NCBI RefSeq assembly: GCF_902801725.1 | Contig: NZ_CADCJB010000017.1 | Span: forward strand, 1 to 58,088 | DNA: 58,088 nt | DNA from: an uncultured Methanobrevibacter sp. | GTDB lineage: Archaea > Methanobacteriota > Methanobacteria > Methanobacteriales > Methanobacteriaceae | Direction of reading: 5' to 3' | Part shown: positions 43,123 to 51,631 of the stretch, piece after piece | Layout: each line of letters opens with the position of its first letter | Numbering within the stretch: the stretch's first letter is position 1 | Notes under the pieces: model-generated | Databases searched by the model: none | Told to the model about the DNA's origin: nothing | Seen by the model: the letters and a program-made list of their open reading frames with translations, nothing else | Made by a program: the position numbers and the translations under genes

Positions 43123-45195
43123 ATGGAAAACTTACCAACTGATATAAAAAAAATAATTAACAGCGCATATCCATACATTGAAGAGTTCAATCCTGCCCAA
43201 AAGGCAGTAATCGAATCAGGATATCTGGATGACAAATCAAACTACATCATCTGCATTCCAACAGCAAGCGGAAAGACAGTTTTAGGAGTGCTTCCCGCAC
43301 TTAAAACAATACTTGCAGGTGGAAAAGCAGTTTATGCCGCACCTCTCCTATCAATACAAAATGAAAAAGTAAAAGAATTCAAAGCCTTTGAGGAACACGG
43401 CATCAATGTAGGCAAACATCCGTCCAGCGCAGATTTATCAGTTATGGTTTTTGAGTCATTCGATGCGCTTACAAGATTTTCATGGGATGCGCTTCGAGAT
43501 GTGGATACACTAATTATCGATGAATTCCACATGATTGGAGAATTTTCAAGAGGACCAACCCTTGAAGCTGCAATAACAAGAGCAAAAATAATTAATCCTT
43601 CCATGAGAATAATTGCGTTATCTGCAACCTTGAGGAACATAGAGGAGATTGAAGGCTGGCTTGAAGGAAAATGCGTTGAGCATGACTACAGGCCGGTTCC
43701 GCTGCACAAGGAAGTGCTTGATGCTGAAATGTTCAACACAAAAAATAAGAATGACGTTGTCGTCAAGGTAATTGAAAAGGCGATTGACGATAAGTCACAA
43801 GCATTGGCTTTTGTCTCAACAAGGAGATTTACCGAAAGTCTGGCAACATACGTTTCTGGAAAAATAAACAAGAAAATCAACAAGGTGCAGAGGGAAAAAT
43901 TCAAAGAGGTTTCCGAAAAGCTTCTCGAAGTTCCCAAAAAGAAAGGATCACTTCCAACAAGCACCTGCCTCAAACTGGCGGAAGTTGCTGAAAAGGGCGT
44001 TGCATTTCACCATGCAGGACTTTTCAATGAACAGAAGGAAATTATTGAAGATGAATTCAGAAATGGAAACATACTCATGATTACAGCAACTCCAAGCTTA
44101 ATGTATGGAGTCAATCTACCGTCAAAATCAGTTGTTATAAGGGACCACACCCGCTGGACAAGTAACGGCCCACAATCAATTCCTGTTTTCGATTATGAGC
44201 AAATGTCCGGAAGGGCGGGAAGGCCACAATACGATGACGTAGGATATTCCTACCTCATTGCAAAAACAATGGATGAAGCAATGAACCTTGAGGCGTTCTA
44301 CATTGAAGGAGACATTGAACTGACAAATTCAAAATTGGTCGACAATAAGGACGCAATCTACAGGCAGATTATTGCACAGATTGCCTCATCACTTTCAAAA
44401 AATCTGGATGACCTAACAGATTTCTTCGGAAAGACACTTTACGGATATCAGATGAATAACAATCCGTCAATGTCATTTTTTGCCGAAGAAAGCCTGAAAT
44501 ATGAACTTGAAACAGCATTGAACTTTTTGCTTAAAAACGGAATAATTAGAGCAACACCAGAAGGCCTTAATACAACAGAATTCGGTAACCTGATAGCCCG
44601 GTCAAATTATACTGTTGAAACAGCAGTGAAAATCAAGGAATATCTAAACGGCATGAACGAATTCAACCCAGATGAATTCATATATGCCTTGTCCGAAACC
44701 CCTGATTTGCCATTGATTACATTTAAAGGAAGAAAATCAAAAGATCCTGTCCAGGAAAAACTGTCTGAATCAGGACTATTTGCTGTGGATATCGGAAATC
44801 CTGAGGCAACAACTGTTTCACTGATTGAATGGATTAATGAGAGAAGCGAATATGATATAGAAAACAAATACAATGTCTATTCTGCATCTACAAGAAGGTC
44901 CGCTTATGAAGCTTCCAGACTTGTGATATTTGCCAAAAAGACATCTGAAGTTTTAGGCGAGTATTCCTACCTGAAAGACTTTGACTTCCTTTCAGCAAGA
45001 TTATACTATGGAGTTAAAGAGGATATCATCCCATTGGTCGTTGGAGTCAAACGTCTCGGAAGAAAAAGAGCCAGAAATGTGGTTCAAATATTCGGAAACG
45101 ATTTGACAGACATCTCCGAATCAGAGTTACAAAAAATAGATGGAATAGGTCCAAAATTAGCTTCAAAAATCAAACTGTTTGCAGAAAACAATTAA
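43123..45195 (+). CDS. hel308: Hel308-type (Ski2-like) DNA helicase
   Basis: Superfamily 2 3'-5' helicase acting at stalled replication forks. The 690-residue protein has IPTASGKTVL (Walker A, Lys of GKT near 51), TLIIDEFHMIG (motif II, DEFH rather than the more usual DEIH/DEVH), ALSATLRN (motif III), FHHAGLFN, ATPSLMYGVNLP and QMSGRAGRPQ (motif VI), then a winged-helix and ratchet domain and a C-terminal helix-hairpin-helix region DISESELQKIDGIGPKLASK. ATG at 43123 is chosen; a TTG at 43114 is possible. Confidence 0.92.
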   Translation: MENLPTDIKKIINSAYPYIEEFNPAQKAVIESGYLDDKSNYIICIPTASGKTVLGVLPALKTILAGGKAVYAAPLLSIQNEKVKEFKAFEEHGINVGKHPSSADLSVMVFESFDALTRFSWDALRDVDTLIIDEFHMIGEFSRGPTLEAAITRAKIINPSMRIIALSATLRNIEEIEGWLEGKCVEHDYRPVPLHKEVLDAEMFNTKNKNDVVVKVIEKAIDDKSQALAFVSTRRFTESLATYVSGKINKKINKVQREKFKEVSEKLLEVPKKKGSLPTSTCLKLAEVAEKGVAFHHAGLFNEQKEIIEDEFRNGNILMITATPSLMYGVNLPSKSVVIRDHTRWTSNGPQSIPVFDYEQMSGRAGRPQYDDVGYSYLIAKTMDEAMNLEAFYIEGDIELTNSKLVDNKDAIYRQIIAQIASSLSKNLDDLTDFFGKTLYGYQMNNNPSMSFFAEESLKYELETALNFLLKNGIIRATPEGLNTTEFGNLIARSNYTVETAVKIKEYLNGMNEFNPDEFIYALSETPDLPLITFKGRKSKDPVQEKLSESGLFAVDIGNPEATTVSLIEWINERSEYDIENKYNVYSASTRRSAYEASRLVIFAKKTSEVLGEYSYLKDFDFLSARLYYGVKEDIIPLVVGVKRLGRKRARNVVQIFGNDLTDISESELQKIDGIGPKLASKIKLFAENN

Positions 45196-45214
45196 AAATA
45201 AAATAAAAAAAGTT

Positions 45215-45232
45215 GAGGAGATTAACCTCCTC
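45215..45232 (-). terminator. terminator of the DUF2098 gene
   Basis: GAGGAG and CTCCTC form a perfect 6-bp stem around a 6-nt loop that includes the stop codon. On the minus strand it is followed by AACTTTTTTTATTTTATTTTT. It lies in the 26-base gap between convergent hel308 and DUF2098. Confidence 0.65.
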
Positions 45233-45521
45233 CTTCAGCAACATTAGAGTCCATTTGCATATTTTCAAAGTCTAATGATTGCTTTTTCAATGCATCAATA
45301 TCAATCTCATCATCACCATCATCAAAGGATTCTTTCTTTAAATCCTTATCATCAAGCAATTCCACTAATTTTGAGCGATACCATAATTCAGTTTTTTTAA
45401 TTCTTACCCAATCAATGCCATCTTTAGTTTTTATATCAATAACTTCACCGATAGTTCCAGTATCAACATATCTGACATGATTGCCAAGAGCAATTTCCTT
45501 ATCTCTTGCATCAAGAACCAT
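45222..45521 (-). CDS. DUF2098 family protein
   Basis: A 99-residue protein with VLDARDKEIALGNHVRYVDT then GTIGEVIDIKTKDGIDWVRI and a tyrosine/arginine pair in LWYRSKLVELL. This SH3-like beta pattern matches DUF2098, a methanogen family of unknown function. The C-terminal third is acidic and low in structure (FDDGDDEIDIDALKK). Same strand as the PRC-barrel gene 25 bases upstream, so the two small genes form an operon. Confidence 0.72.
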   Translation of the reverse strand: MVLDARDKEIALGNHVRYVDTGTIGEVIDIKTKDGIDWVRIKKTELWYRSKLVELLDDKDLKKESFDDGDDEIDIDALKKQSLDFENMQMDSNVAEGGG

Positions 45522-45546
45522 ACTAAAACCTATAGATTAAATAAAT

Positions 45547-45822
45547 TTATTCATCTTCGATTTCAACAGTAGTAGTTTTAACTTCTTCTTCTGCATCTGC
45601 TTCTTTAGGAATTTCTTTGTTTAAAATGACATATGCGCCAATAGTTGCAATATCCTCAAAATTGATTTCAAGTTCATCTTTAGAGAAGATATTTTTTTGC
45701 AAGGTTAAAACAACAGCACCTATTTTACCGGTTTCAGTGTCAAAATCTACATTGTCAATTTTTCCTACTACGTTTGCATTTTTATCTAATACAGTAGAAC
45801 CTATAAATTCTTTAATTTTCAT
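45547..45822 (-). CDS. PRC-barrel domain protein
   Basis: A 91-residue protein: KIKEFIGSTVLDKNANVVGK, DNVDFDTETGKIGAVVLTLQ and INFEDIATIGAYVILNKEIP, the PRC-barrel pattern, followed by an acidic tail EADAEEEVKTTTVEIEDE. It is a more distant relative of the protein at 21867-22097. Divergent from elp3 with about 110 bases between, and upstream of the DUF2098 gene. Partner unknown. Confidence 0.8.
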   Translation of the reverse strand: MKIKEFIGSTVLDKNANVVGKIDNVDFDTETGKIGAVVLTLQKNIFSKDELEINFEDIATIGAYVILNKEIPKEADAEEEVKTTTVEIEDE

Positions 45823-45933
45823 AGTATCACCTTTTTATTATAAAATTATATTTGAATATTATATAATAAAACATTAACTATTTAAATGAATCGGATATAT
45901 AAAATTAACTATTAATTAACAAGGTGTAAAAAA

Positions 45934-47598
45934 ATGGAAAAAGCATGTCGAACAATTATTGACGATATTATAAATGGTAAAATATCCACTCGACGTGAAT
46001 TAGAAGTCGAAAAAAGACAGCTTTGCCGTGATTTAAAGTTATCACGATTTATGAGTAATGCCGACATTTTGGAATATGCGAAACCTGAAGAAAAGGAAAG
46101 AGTTTCTGGAATTCTGAAGAAAAAACCGACCAGAACAATGTCCGGTGTTGCTATTGTTGCAGTAATGTGCCACCCTCACAAATGCCCTCATGGAAGATGC
46201 TTTTACTGTCCTGAAAGCGATATTGCACCCCCAAGCTATACTGGTGAAGAGCCTGCAGCATTAAGAGGGAGGATGTACGAATTTCATCCATATATTCAAT
46301 GTTTCAATAGGTTAAAGCAGCTTAAAAAAATAGGCCATCCAATTGACAAGGTTGAACTGATCATAATGGGAGGAACATTTCCCTCAAGAGATTTATGTTA
46401 TCAGCAATGGTTCACTTCACAATGCCTTAAGGCAATGACCGATTTCGGATTAATAATTGAAAACAAACCAGACAATTATGATTATAACCTAGACCTTGAT
46501 GAAATCAGAACATTCGAAAAAGGAATTCTTAAAACATATCCTCCAAACGATTATGTTTTGATTGATGATGTTCAAAGGGCAAATGAGAATTCAAAGGTAA
46601 GATGTGTTGGAATGACATTTGAAACACGTCCAGATTACTGTAAAAAGGAACATATCAATAGAATGTTGGATTTTGGAGTTACGCGAGTTGAACTGGGTGT
46701 TCAAACATTATCCGACGATTTGTATGTTAAAATTAAAAGAGGGCATACAATAGCTGATGTTATCGAGGCAAATCAACTTTTAAGGGATTCAGCGATAAAA
46801 GTAGCTATGCATATGATGCCAGGACTGTTCGTTAACGAAAAGCAGGATTTAAAAATGTTCAAGCAGCTGTTCACTGATGAAAACTTCAAGCCAGACATGC
46901 TTAAAATATATCCCTGCCTCGTTACTGAAGGAAGCGAGTTGTATGATCTATGGCAAAACGGAGGTTATGAACCCTACAGCGATGAAGAGGCCGTCGAGCT
47001 GATTGTCAAAATAAAGCAGATTCTTCCAAAGTGGGTTAGGACAATGCGCATTCAAAGAGACATACCATCAACATTAATTGAAGCAGGCGTTAAAAAGTCC
47101 AACCTTGGAGAACTCGTTTACAATAGGCTGGAAGAGGAAAACATCAACTGCCAATGCATAAGATGCCGTGAAATTGGCCACAAGAAGACATCACAAGAAT
47201 ACACTTTGGATGATTTCGAAATGTTTAAGGAAACATATACCGCATGCAACGGTGAAGAAAACTTCTTATCCATTGAAGATGTGAATGAAGAAAGTATTGC
47301 CGGATTTTTAAGGTTGCGCTTCCCATCCAAAAATCATTTCCGAGGAGAAATCAGCGACAAAACAGCTCTTGTGCGTGAACTGCATGTTTATGGAAATATG
47401 ATAAAAATTGGCGGTAAAAATCCTAAAATAGGTCAGCATACTGGATTTGGTGAAAAACTTCTAAAAGAAGCTGAAAATCTCTCCATTGAAAATGGGAAAG
47501 ATGAGATAGCTATCATTAGTGGAATAGGTTCCAGAAATTATTACCGCAAATTCGGATACGAAAGAGTCGGACCATACATGGTCAAAAAATTAATATGA
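45934..47598 (+). CDS. elp3: tRNA uridine(34) acetyltransferase Elp3
   Basis: Elp3 carboxymethylates the wobble uridine of tRNAs using acetyl-CoA and a radical SAM centre. The 554-residue protein has the N-terminal radical SAM region with [17 protein letters not shown] (cluster cysteines), [34 protein letters not shown], and a C-terminal GNAT domain ([46 protein letters not shown]). A cysteine-rich segment [10 protein letters not shown] lies between them. Full-length, with the archaeal domain order. Confidence 0.96.
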   Translation: MEKACRTIIDDIINGKISTRRELEVEKRQLCRDLKLSRFMSNADILEYAKPEEKERVSGILKKKPTRTMSGVAIVAVMCHPHKCPHGRCFYCPESDIAPPSYTGEEPAALRGRMYEFHPYIQCFNRLKQLKKIGHPIDKVELIIMGGTFPSRDLCYQQWFTSQCLKAMTDFGLIIENKPDNYDYNLDLDEIRTFEKGILKTYPPNDYVLIDDVQRANENSKVRCVGMTFETRPDYCKKEHINRMLDFGVTRVELGVQTLSDDLYVKIKRGHTIADVIEANQLLRDSAIKVAMHMMPGLFVNEKQDLKMFKQLFTDENFKPDMLKIYPCLVTEGSELYDLWQNGGYEPYSDEEAVELIVKIKQILPKWVRTMRIQRDIPSTLIEAGVKKSNLGELVYNRLEEENINCQCIRCREIGHKKTSQEYTLDDFEMFKETYTACNGEENFLSIEDVNEESIAGFLRLRFPSKNHFRGEISDKTALVRELHVYGNMIKIGGKNPKIGQHTGFGEKLLKEAENLSIENGKDEIAIISGIGSRNYYRKFGYERVGPYMVKKLI

Positions 47599-47655
47599 AA
47601 ATATTTAAATAGTTCATTCGTATATATACTAACTAATTATGTGAGAGTGATTATC

Positions 47656-48375
47656 ATGTACAATATAAAAAATTCAAAAGAATTAGCAGGATATATCAAT
47701 TATTCTAATTTAAATAATATCATCTCAGAAGATGAAATGAAAGAATTTCTTGAAAAAGCAAAGGAATTAAACTTTAATTCAGTCATCGTTTCACCAACAT
47801 ATGTCACATTAGCAAAGGAAATTTTAGCTGGCAGTGACATTAAAATTGGAAGCGTTGTTGGATTCCCTCTAGGTTTTGAAGATAGCGAAAGCAAATTGGC
47901 AGAAACAAAAACCTTGATTGATAAAGGCATAGACGAACTGGAAGTCGTAATCAATTTAAGCCATTTGAAAGATAAGAAATATGGCCTGATTGGAAAAGAA
48001 ATTGAAGCGATAAAAGAAGCTATGGGAGACAAAATTTTAAAAGTCAACATTGAAGTCAAAGCACTTGACGATGCTGAAAAATCTGCAATTGTCCAGGTTG
48101 CTGAAAAAGCTGGAGCAGACTTTGTAAAAACCGCAACAGGATTTGTAAGCCCATGTCACATTTACGAGATTGTAAACGACATCAACATCATCCAAAAATA
48201 TGCTCCAAAAATTAAGATTGATATTTATGGCGGTATAGACAGCTACAAAATAGCCAACCAAGTTTTAACTGCTGGAGCAGATAAGATTACAAGCAATTAC
48301 GGTTACGAAATTGTAAAACAATATAAAGAATTAAGAGAAAACACACAAGTAAAACCAAAACCTATTACCTTATAA
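47656..48375 (+). CDS. deoC: deoxyribose-phosphate aldolase
   Basis: DeoC cleaves 2-deoxyribose 5-phosphate to glyceraldehyde 3-phosphate and acetaldehyde. The 239-residue TIM barrel has SVVGFPLGFEDSESKLAET, DELEVVINLSHLKD and the Schiff-base lysine in FVKTATGFVSP (Lys158), followed by KIDIYGGIDSYKIANQVLTA. The ATG at 47656 follows GAGAGTGAT; a GTG at 47641 is inside that signal. It lies 57 bases after elp3 on the same strand, with a TATA-like TATATACTAA in between. Confidence 0.93.
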   Translation: MYNIKNSKELAGYINYSNLNNIISEDEMKEFLEKAKELNFNSVIVSPTYVTLAKEILAGSDIKIGSVVGFPLGFEDSESKLAETKTLIDKGIDELEVVINLSHLKDKKYGLIGKEIEAIKEAMGDKILKVNIEVKALDDAEKSAIVQVAEKAGADFVKTATGFVSPCHIYEIVNDINIIQKYAPKIKIDIYGGIDSYKIANQVLTAGADKITSNYGYEIVKQYKELRENTQVKPKPITL

Positions 48376-48442
48376 ACACGACCAAAAACCATCACCAAAA
48401 ATACTATTTTTAAAAATTTATCGATAAAATAATCAGGATAAT

Positions 48443-48459
48443 AAAAAAACTAAAAAAAA
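48443..48459 (-). terminator. U-tract terminator of the tRNA operon
   Basis: Downstream of tRNA-Phe the minus strand reads CTTTTTTTTAGTTTTTTTAT, two long U runs. Archaeal RNA polymerase ends at such tracts without needing a hairpin. Confidence 0.55.
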
Positions 48460-48471
48460 GAGTTAAAAGGA

Positions 48472-48544
48472 TGCCATGGGCCGGACTTGAACCAGCGACA
48501 TCTAGATCTTCAGTCTAGCGTTCTCCCATCTGAACTACCATGGC
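48472..48544 (-). tRNA. tRNA-Phe (GAA)
   Basis: The 73-base cloverleaf on the minus strand has acceptor stem GCCATGG/CCATGGC plus discriminator A, U8-A9, D stem GTTC/GAAC, anticodon stem CTAGA/TCTAG around CTGAAGA with anticodon GAA (plus-strand 509-511 of 48xxx), and T arm GCTGG-TTCAAGT-CCGGC. CCA is not encoded. It lies 3 bases after tRNA-Val, so both come from one precursor. Confidence 0.93.
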
Positions 48545-48547
48545 ATA

Positions 48548-48619
48548 TGGACCGAACGAGATTCGAACTCGTGATCTCCTCCACGTCAAAGAGGAATCAT
48601 ACCCCTAGACCACCGGTCC
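48548..48619 (-). tRNA. tRNA-Val (GAC)
   Basis: The 72-base cloverleaf has acceptor stem GGACCGG/TCGGTCC plus discriminator A, anticodon stem CCTCT/GGAGG around TTGACGT with anticodon GAC, and T arm ACGAG-TTCGAAT-CTCGT. A serine reading (TGA) was considered, but the anticodon stem pairs only in the valine register. First gene of the two-tRNA unit. Confidence 0.92.
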
Positions 48620-48650
48620 TATACAACATACAATAATTTATCAAAAGTAA

Positions 48651-48659
48651 TATATAAAT
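48651..48659 (-). promoter_or_regulatory. TATA box of the tRNA-Val/tRNA-Phe operon
   Basis: On the minus strand ATTTATATA lies 32-40 bases upstream of the first base of tRNA-Val, the distance expected for an archaeal core promoter whose transcript starts a few bases before the tRNA. Confidence 0.6.
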
Positions 48660-48709
48660 CTTACTAAAATAAAGACCGGACTATAAAAATAATTTAAAAA
48701 TAAAAAAAA

Positions 48710-48730
48710 TTGACCAAGAAAAATGGCCAA
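48710..48730 (-). terminator. terminator of the histone remnant
   Basis: On the minus strand TTGGCCA and TGGTCAA (one G-U pair) flank a 7-nt loop, directly followed by eight U. It lies about 50 bases after the histone stop codon, so the 3' end of the former gene is intact. Confidence 0.6.
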
Positions 48731-48778
48731 TAGATTTTATTATATAAAGCTTTTTTTGAAAATAATCAATTAACGAAT

Positions 48779-48946
48779 CTATTTGATTGCTAATTTGATA
48801 TCTTCAGCTTTTACAGTTTTTCTACCAGCGTGGCGTGCGAAATTTACAGCTTTTTGTGCGATTTCGTCACCTTTTTCTTCTAATGCTTCAGCTAATGCAA
48901 TTTTTGCATCATCACTAATTCTTTGTGCGCCAGCATTTTTTAAGAC
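48779..48946 (-). pseudogene. archaeal histone gene lacking its 5' end
   Basis: The minus strand encodes [20 protein letters not shown], continuing through [20 protein letters not shown] and ending [15 protein letters not shown]. This is an archaeal HMf-type histone from the end of helix 1 to the C-terminus, with the conserved AGAxRISDDA loop and the RKTVKAEDI loop. The usual first dozen or so residues (M..LPIAPVGR) are missing. In frame upstream the sequence reads FIYYC without ATG, GTG or TTG before a stop, and a TATA box (CTTTATATA, about 48954-48962) lies just 8 bases before the break. A deletion of the leader and first codons down to the TATA box explains this. The terminator is kept. 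Confidence 0.8.
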
Positions 48947-49121
48947 ACAATAGTATATAAAGGTATCGGTAAAAATGAATATTCTACCCCCATATTTTAG
49001 TAGTGCCCCTATCGTAAAATACTTTTGAAAACTAGAAAAAAATATAGATATTAATAATAATTAAAGGATAGAAACTGGGCGTAAATATGAAAATAAGAAT
49101 AATTAAATATAAAAAAAATTA

Positions 49122-50399
49122 TTATTGAGCTAATTCGCTTTTAAGATAAGTTGCAGTTGCTTCAGTTATCTTTACTTCAACAAAAGTTCCTAACTCAACA
49201 TCATCAACAATAACTGGAATATATGAATTAGTTTTTGCAATGAATCCACCTTTAGAACCTTTTTCAACAACCAATACTTCCTGATAAGATCCTACCAATT
49301 CACGGTTTTCTTCTTCAGTTATTTTTGATTTTATTTCAGATAAAAATTTGGAACGTTCCTTCATGATGTGACGGGGAATTTCCTTAAGTGAAGATGATGC
49401 CGCACCTTTCCTGTGCTGGTATTTTGACAAATGAATCAAACTTGGCTTCACATTCTCCAGAAGTTCAACAGTCAAATTGAAATCCTCATCAGTTTCAGTC
49501 GGATATCCTACAATGACATCCACAGCCAAAGTCAAATCAGGAATTTCACTTTTGAATCTAGACACGATATCCAGATACTGATCGATAGTGTGACCCCTTC
49601 TCATTTCAGATAAAACCTTATCACTGCCAGACTGTATCGGCAAATGTATAAAATCATATACCTTCGGATGTTTCATTGCATCGATTATTTCATCAACTTC
49701 ACCCATAATGTTTTTAGGGTGCATCATTCCAACACGAACACGAAAATCTCCATCCAAATTAGCCACTTCTTTGATTAAATCAGATAGTTTTTCACCACTG
49801 TCCCTTCCGAAAGCTGCAGTGTCCTGGGCAGTGAGCTGAATTTCACATGCACCATTTGCAATGGCTTCCTTTGCTTCATCAACAATATCACTAATAGGAT
49901 AACTGTTCAACGGTCCTCTGGCAAAACGAGTGCAACAGAATGCGCATGCACCCAAACAGCCTTCACAAATTTGTATGATATGAATTAGACTATCATCAGT
50001 AAGTTTAGGAACTCCAACTTTGCTTTCTTTTGTAAAACCTGTTTCACGAATAACCTCACCACAATATGCGCCGCTGACAACCTCGGCAGATTTATTCAAC
50101 TGGTGCGGTCCAATCCATGAACAGTTCGGTCCGATCTTATCCAACTTTTCAGGGTCTATTTCAACCATACATCCGCTGACGATAATCTTCTTGTCGGGAT
50201 AATCCTCCTGAAGTTTTTGAATTTTGTAAACGACCTTATTTTCAGTAGGCAACTTAACATAACATGTGTTTACAATAATGACATCAGCCTGTTGGATAGA
50301 ATCAACTATCTCTATCTCATTTTCTACAAGAACTCCAGCCATAATTTGTGCATCAGCCTTATTGAATGTACATCCGTAAGAATCAATATATACTTTCAT
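49122..50399 (-). CDS. tRNA N6-threonylcarbamoyladenosine methylthiotransferase (archaeal MiaB-like, e-MtaB/CDKAL1 type)
   Basis: A methylthiotransferase adding a 2-methylthio group to t6A37 of tRNA. The 425-residue protein has the N-terminal UPF0004 domain (KVYIDSYGCTFNKADAQ, VNTCYVKLPTENK, VSGCMVEI; three cluster cysteines), the radical SAM motif CEGCLGACAFCCTRFARG, QLTAQDTAAFG, and a C-terminal TRAM domain. This is the archaeal/eukaryal clade, consistent with ICEGCLGACAFC. Three bases after the zinc-ribbon gene, so co-transcribed. Confidence 0.93.
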   Translation of the reverse strand: MKVYIDSYGCTFNKADAQIMAGVLVENEIEIVDSIQQADVIIVNTCYVKLPTENKVVYKIQKLQEDYPDKKIIVSGCMVEIDPEKLDKIGPNCSWIGPHQLNKSAEVVSGAYCGEVIRETGFTKESKVGVPKLTDDSLIHIIQICEGCLGACAFCCTRFARGPLNSYPISDIVDEAKEAIANGACEIQLTAQDTAAFGRDSGEKLSDLIKEVANLDGDFRVRVGMMHPKNIMGEVDEIIDAMKHPKVYDFIHLPIQSGSDKVLSEMRRGHTIDQYLDIVSRFKSEIPDLTLAVDVIVGYPTETDEDFNLTVELLENVKPSLIHLSKYQHRKGAASSSLKEIPRHIMKERSKFLSEIKSKITEEENRELVGSYQEVLVVEKGSKGGFIAKTNSYIPVIVDDVELGTFVEVKITEATATYLKSELAQ

Positions 50400-50402
50400 G
50401 CT

Positions 50403-51029
50403 TTATTCTCTAATAGTCTTTTTGACAATGTCTTTTGTTAAGTCATAGTCGTAATTGTTGAATTTGACAGGTTTTGAGTAAACCCTCTTAATTATTCCGG
50501 CTTTTGCAAAACCGGAAGTGAGTTTTCTTTCCTGAGTTTTAATAACATGGACCTTTACGATGTGTTTTTCAATTTTAACAATATCTCCAGGAGCTATTTC
50601 AAAATCCCTGTCCAAGTCAAGTTTATATGAATCCACATCCCCATGCAAATCTACGGAAAATCCGATACGTGCAGGAATTTCAACAGAAGATGCCCAAATA
50701 GTACTTACATCTTCAATTATAGATTTATTGACCCTTTTATCGTTTACTTCAATGCTGGTCACTTCAACCTGACCCAAATCTGAAAGTAAAGTGTCTCCAA
50801 CTTTCAGTTCATCACTTGGAGATAAGTCAATAGTAGTCTTATGAGATTTATCCTGTTCTGAAATAATTAATCTGTATGGTTTTGGTTTTTTAGCTGAAAA
50901 CATGTCCTTAAAAACATGTCCACATTCTTCACATTTTAATAAATATTCTTCCATAATCTTTTTCTTGGATGATATCTGCTTTGATTTTAATATTACGACA
51001 TCATCTGAACCACAAATAGGGCAATCCAT
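50403..51029 (-). CDS. HVO_0476 family zinc-ribbon protein
   Basis: The 208-residue protein opens with a zinc ribbon (MDCPICGSDDVVILKSK and LKCEECGHVFKDMF, two CxxC pairs) and continues with two beta-rich domains (for example GDTLLSDLGQVEVTSIEVND and APGDIVKIEKHIVKVHVIKT). This architecture matches the HVO_0476 family, conserved in archaea and of unknown function. The second half resembles RNA-binding beta barrels. It is followed at 3 bases by the MiaB-like gene, which hints at a role in tRNA modification or translation. Confidence 0.8.
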   Translation of the reverse strand: MDCPICGSDDVVILKSKQISSKKKIMEEYLLKCEECGHVFKDMFSAKKPKPYRLIISEQDKSHKTTIDLSPSDELKVGDTLLSDLGQVEVTSIEVNDKRVNKSIIEDVSTIWASSVEIPARIGFSVDLHGDVDSYKLDLDRDFEIAPGDIVKIEKHIVKVHVIKTQERKLTSGFAKAGIIKRVYSKPVKFNNYDYDLTKDIVKKTIRE

Positions 51030-51053
51030 CTTTATGCCTCCTAATAAAATAAA

Positions 51054-51539
51054 TTATTCTTTATCATTCAAATAATGGTTAACTAGACCATCATCTTCTA
51101 AAATTTCCAACATGAACTCCTTGAATGGTTCAAATGTAGCTGATTTCCCACTGGTTTCATTAACCAATGTTCCTTTTGACAGGTCAATGCTGATAATGTC
51201 GCCATCATTTGCCTCAATATCTGAAACGATTACAGGCAAGCCAATGTTAATTGCATTTCTATAAAATATTCTTGCAAATGATTTGGCTACAATTGCATCT
51301 ACTCCTGCCGTTTTGATAGCTACAGGAGCCTGTTCTCTTGATGAACCACAACCAAAGTTTTCATCGGCAACAATGATATCCCCTTTTTTTACATTTTCAG
51401 TAAAATCTGGCCTTTCTCCTTCCAAGACATGGTCTGCCAAATCCTGAGGGTTGAATGTTCTCAAATACCTGCCGGGGATGATTACATCAGTATCAATATT
51501 TTCCCCAAAAGTCCATGTTTTTCCTTTAATAATGTCCAT
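51054..51539 (-). CDS. hacB: homoaconitase / 3-isopropylmalate dehydratase small subunit (HacB-like)
   Basis: The small subunit of an aconitase-family enzyme; in methanogens one pair makes 2-oxosuberate for coenzyme B and another makes leucine. The 161-residue protein has TFGENIDTDVIIPGRYLRTF, ADENFGCGSSREQAPVAIKT and SFARIFYRNAINIGLPVIVS. Residues 25-28 are YLRT; from published work on Methanocaldococcus the YLRT loop marks homoaconitase (HacB), while isopropylmalate isomerase has a different loop. The large subunit is not next to it. The ATG at 51539 is preferred to a GTG-like start at 51548. If YLRT is a reliable marker this is coenzyme B synthesis; otherwise LeuD. Confidence 0.8.
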   Translation of the reverse strand: MDIIKGKTWTFGENIDTDVIIPGRYLRTFNPQDLADHVLEGERPDFTENVKKGDIIVADENFGCGSSREQAPVAIKTAGVDAIVAKSFARIFYRNAINIGLPVIVSDIEANDGDIISIDLSKGTLVNETSGKSATFEPFKEFMLEILEDDGLVNHYLNDKE

Positions 51540-51577
51540 TATTATCACAATAAAAAATTAATCAATAAAAAAATGAA

Positions 51578-51601
51578 AGTATTTGGAATTTGCCAAATAC
51601 T
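51578..51601 (-). terminator. terminator of tes
   Basis: AGTATTTGG and CCAAATACT form a perfect 9-bp stem with a 6-nt loop, followed on the minus strand by TTCATTTTTTTATTG. It lies about 30 bases after the tes stop and before the hacB start, so the two genes are separate transcription units. Confidence 0.7.
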
Positions 51602-51631
51602 AAATAAGTTAGGTGATTTTTGTTTGAGTTT

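Noticed and set aside
48548-48619. tRNA-Ser (TGA) reading of the first tRNA
   Set aside because: The anticodon stem only pairs when the loop is TTGACGT, giving GAC (Val); there is no long variable arm as serine tRNAs have.
49020-49090. CRISPR-like sequence (GATAGAAACTGGGC) downstream of the MiaB-like gene
   Set aside because: Only one occurrence and no regular spacing; no cas genes in the window.
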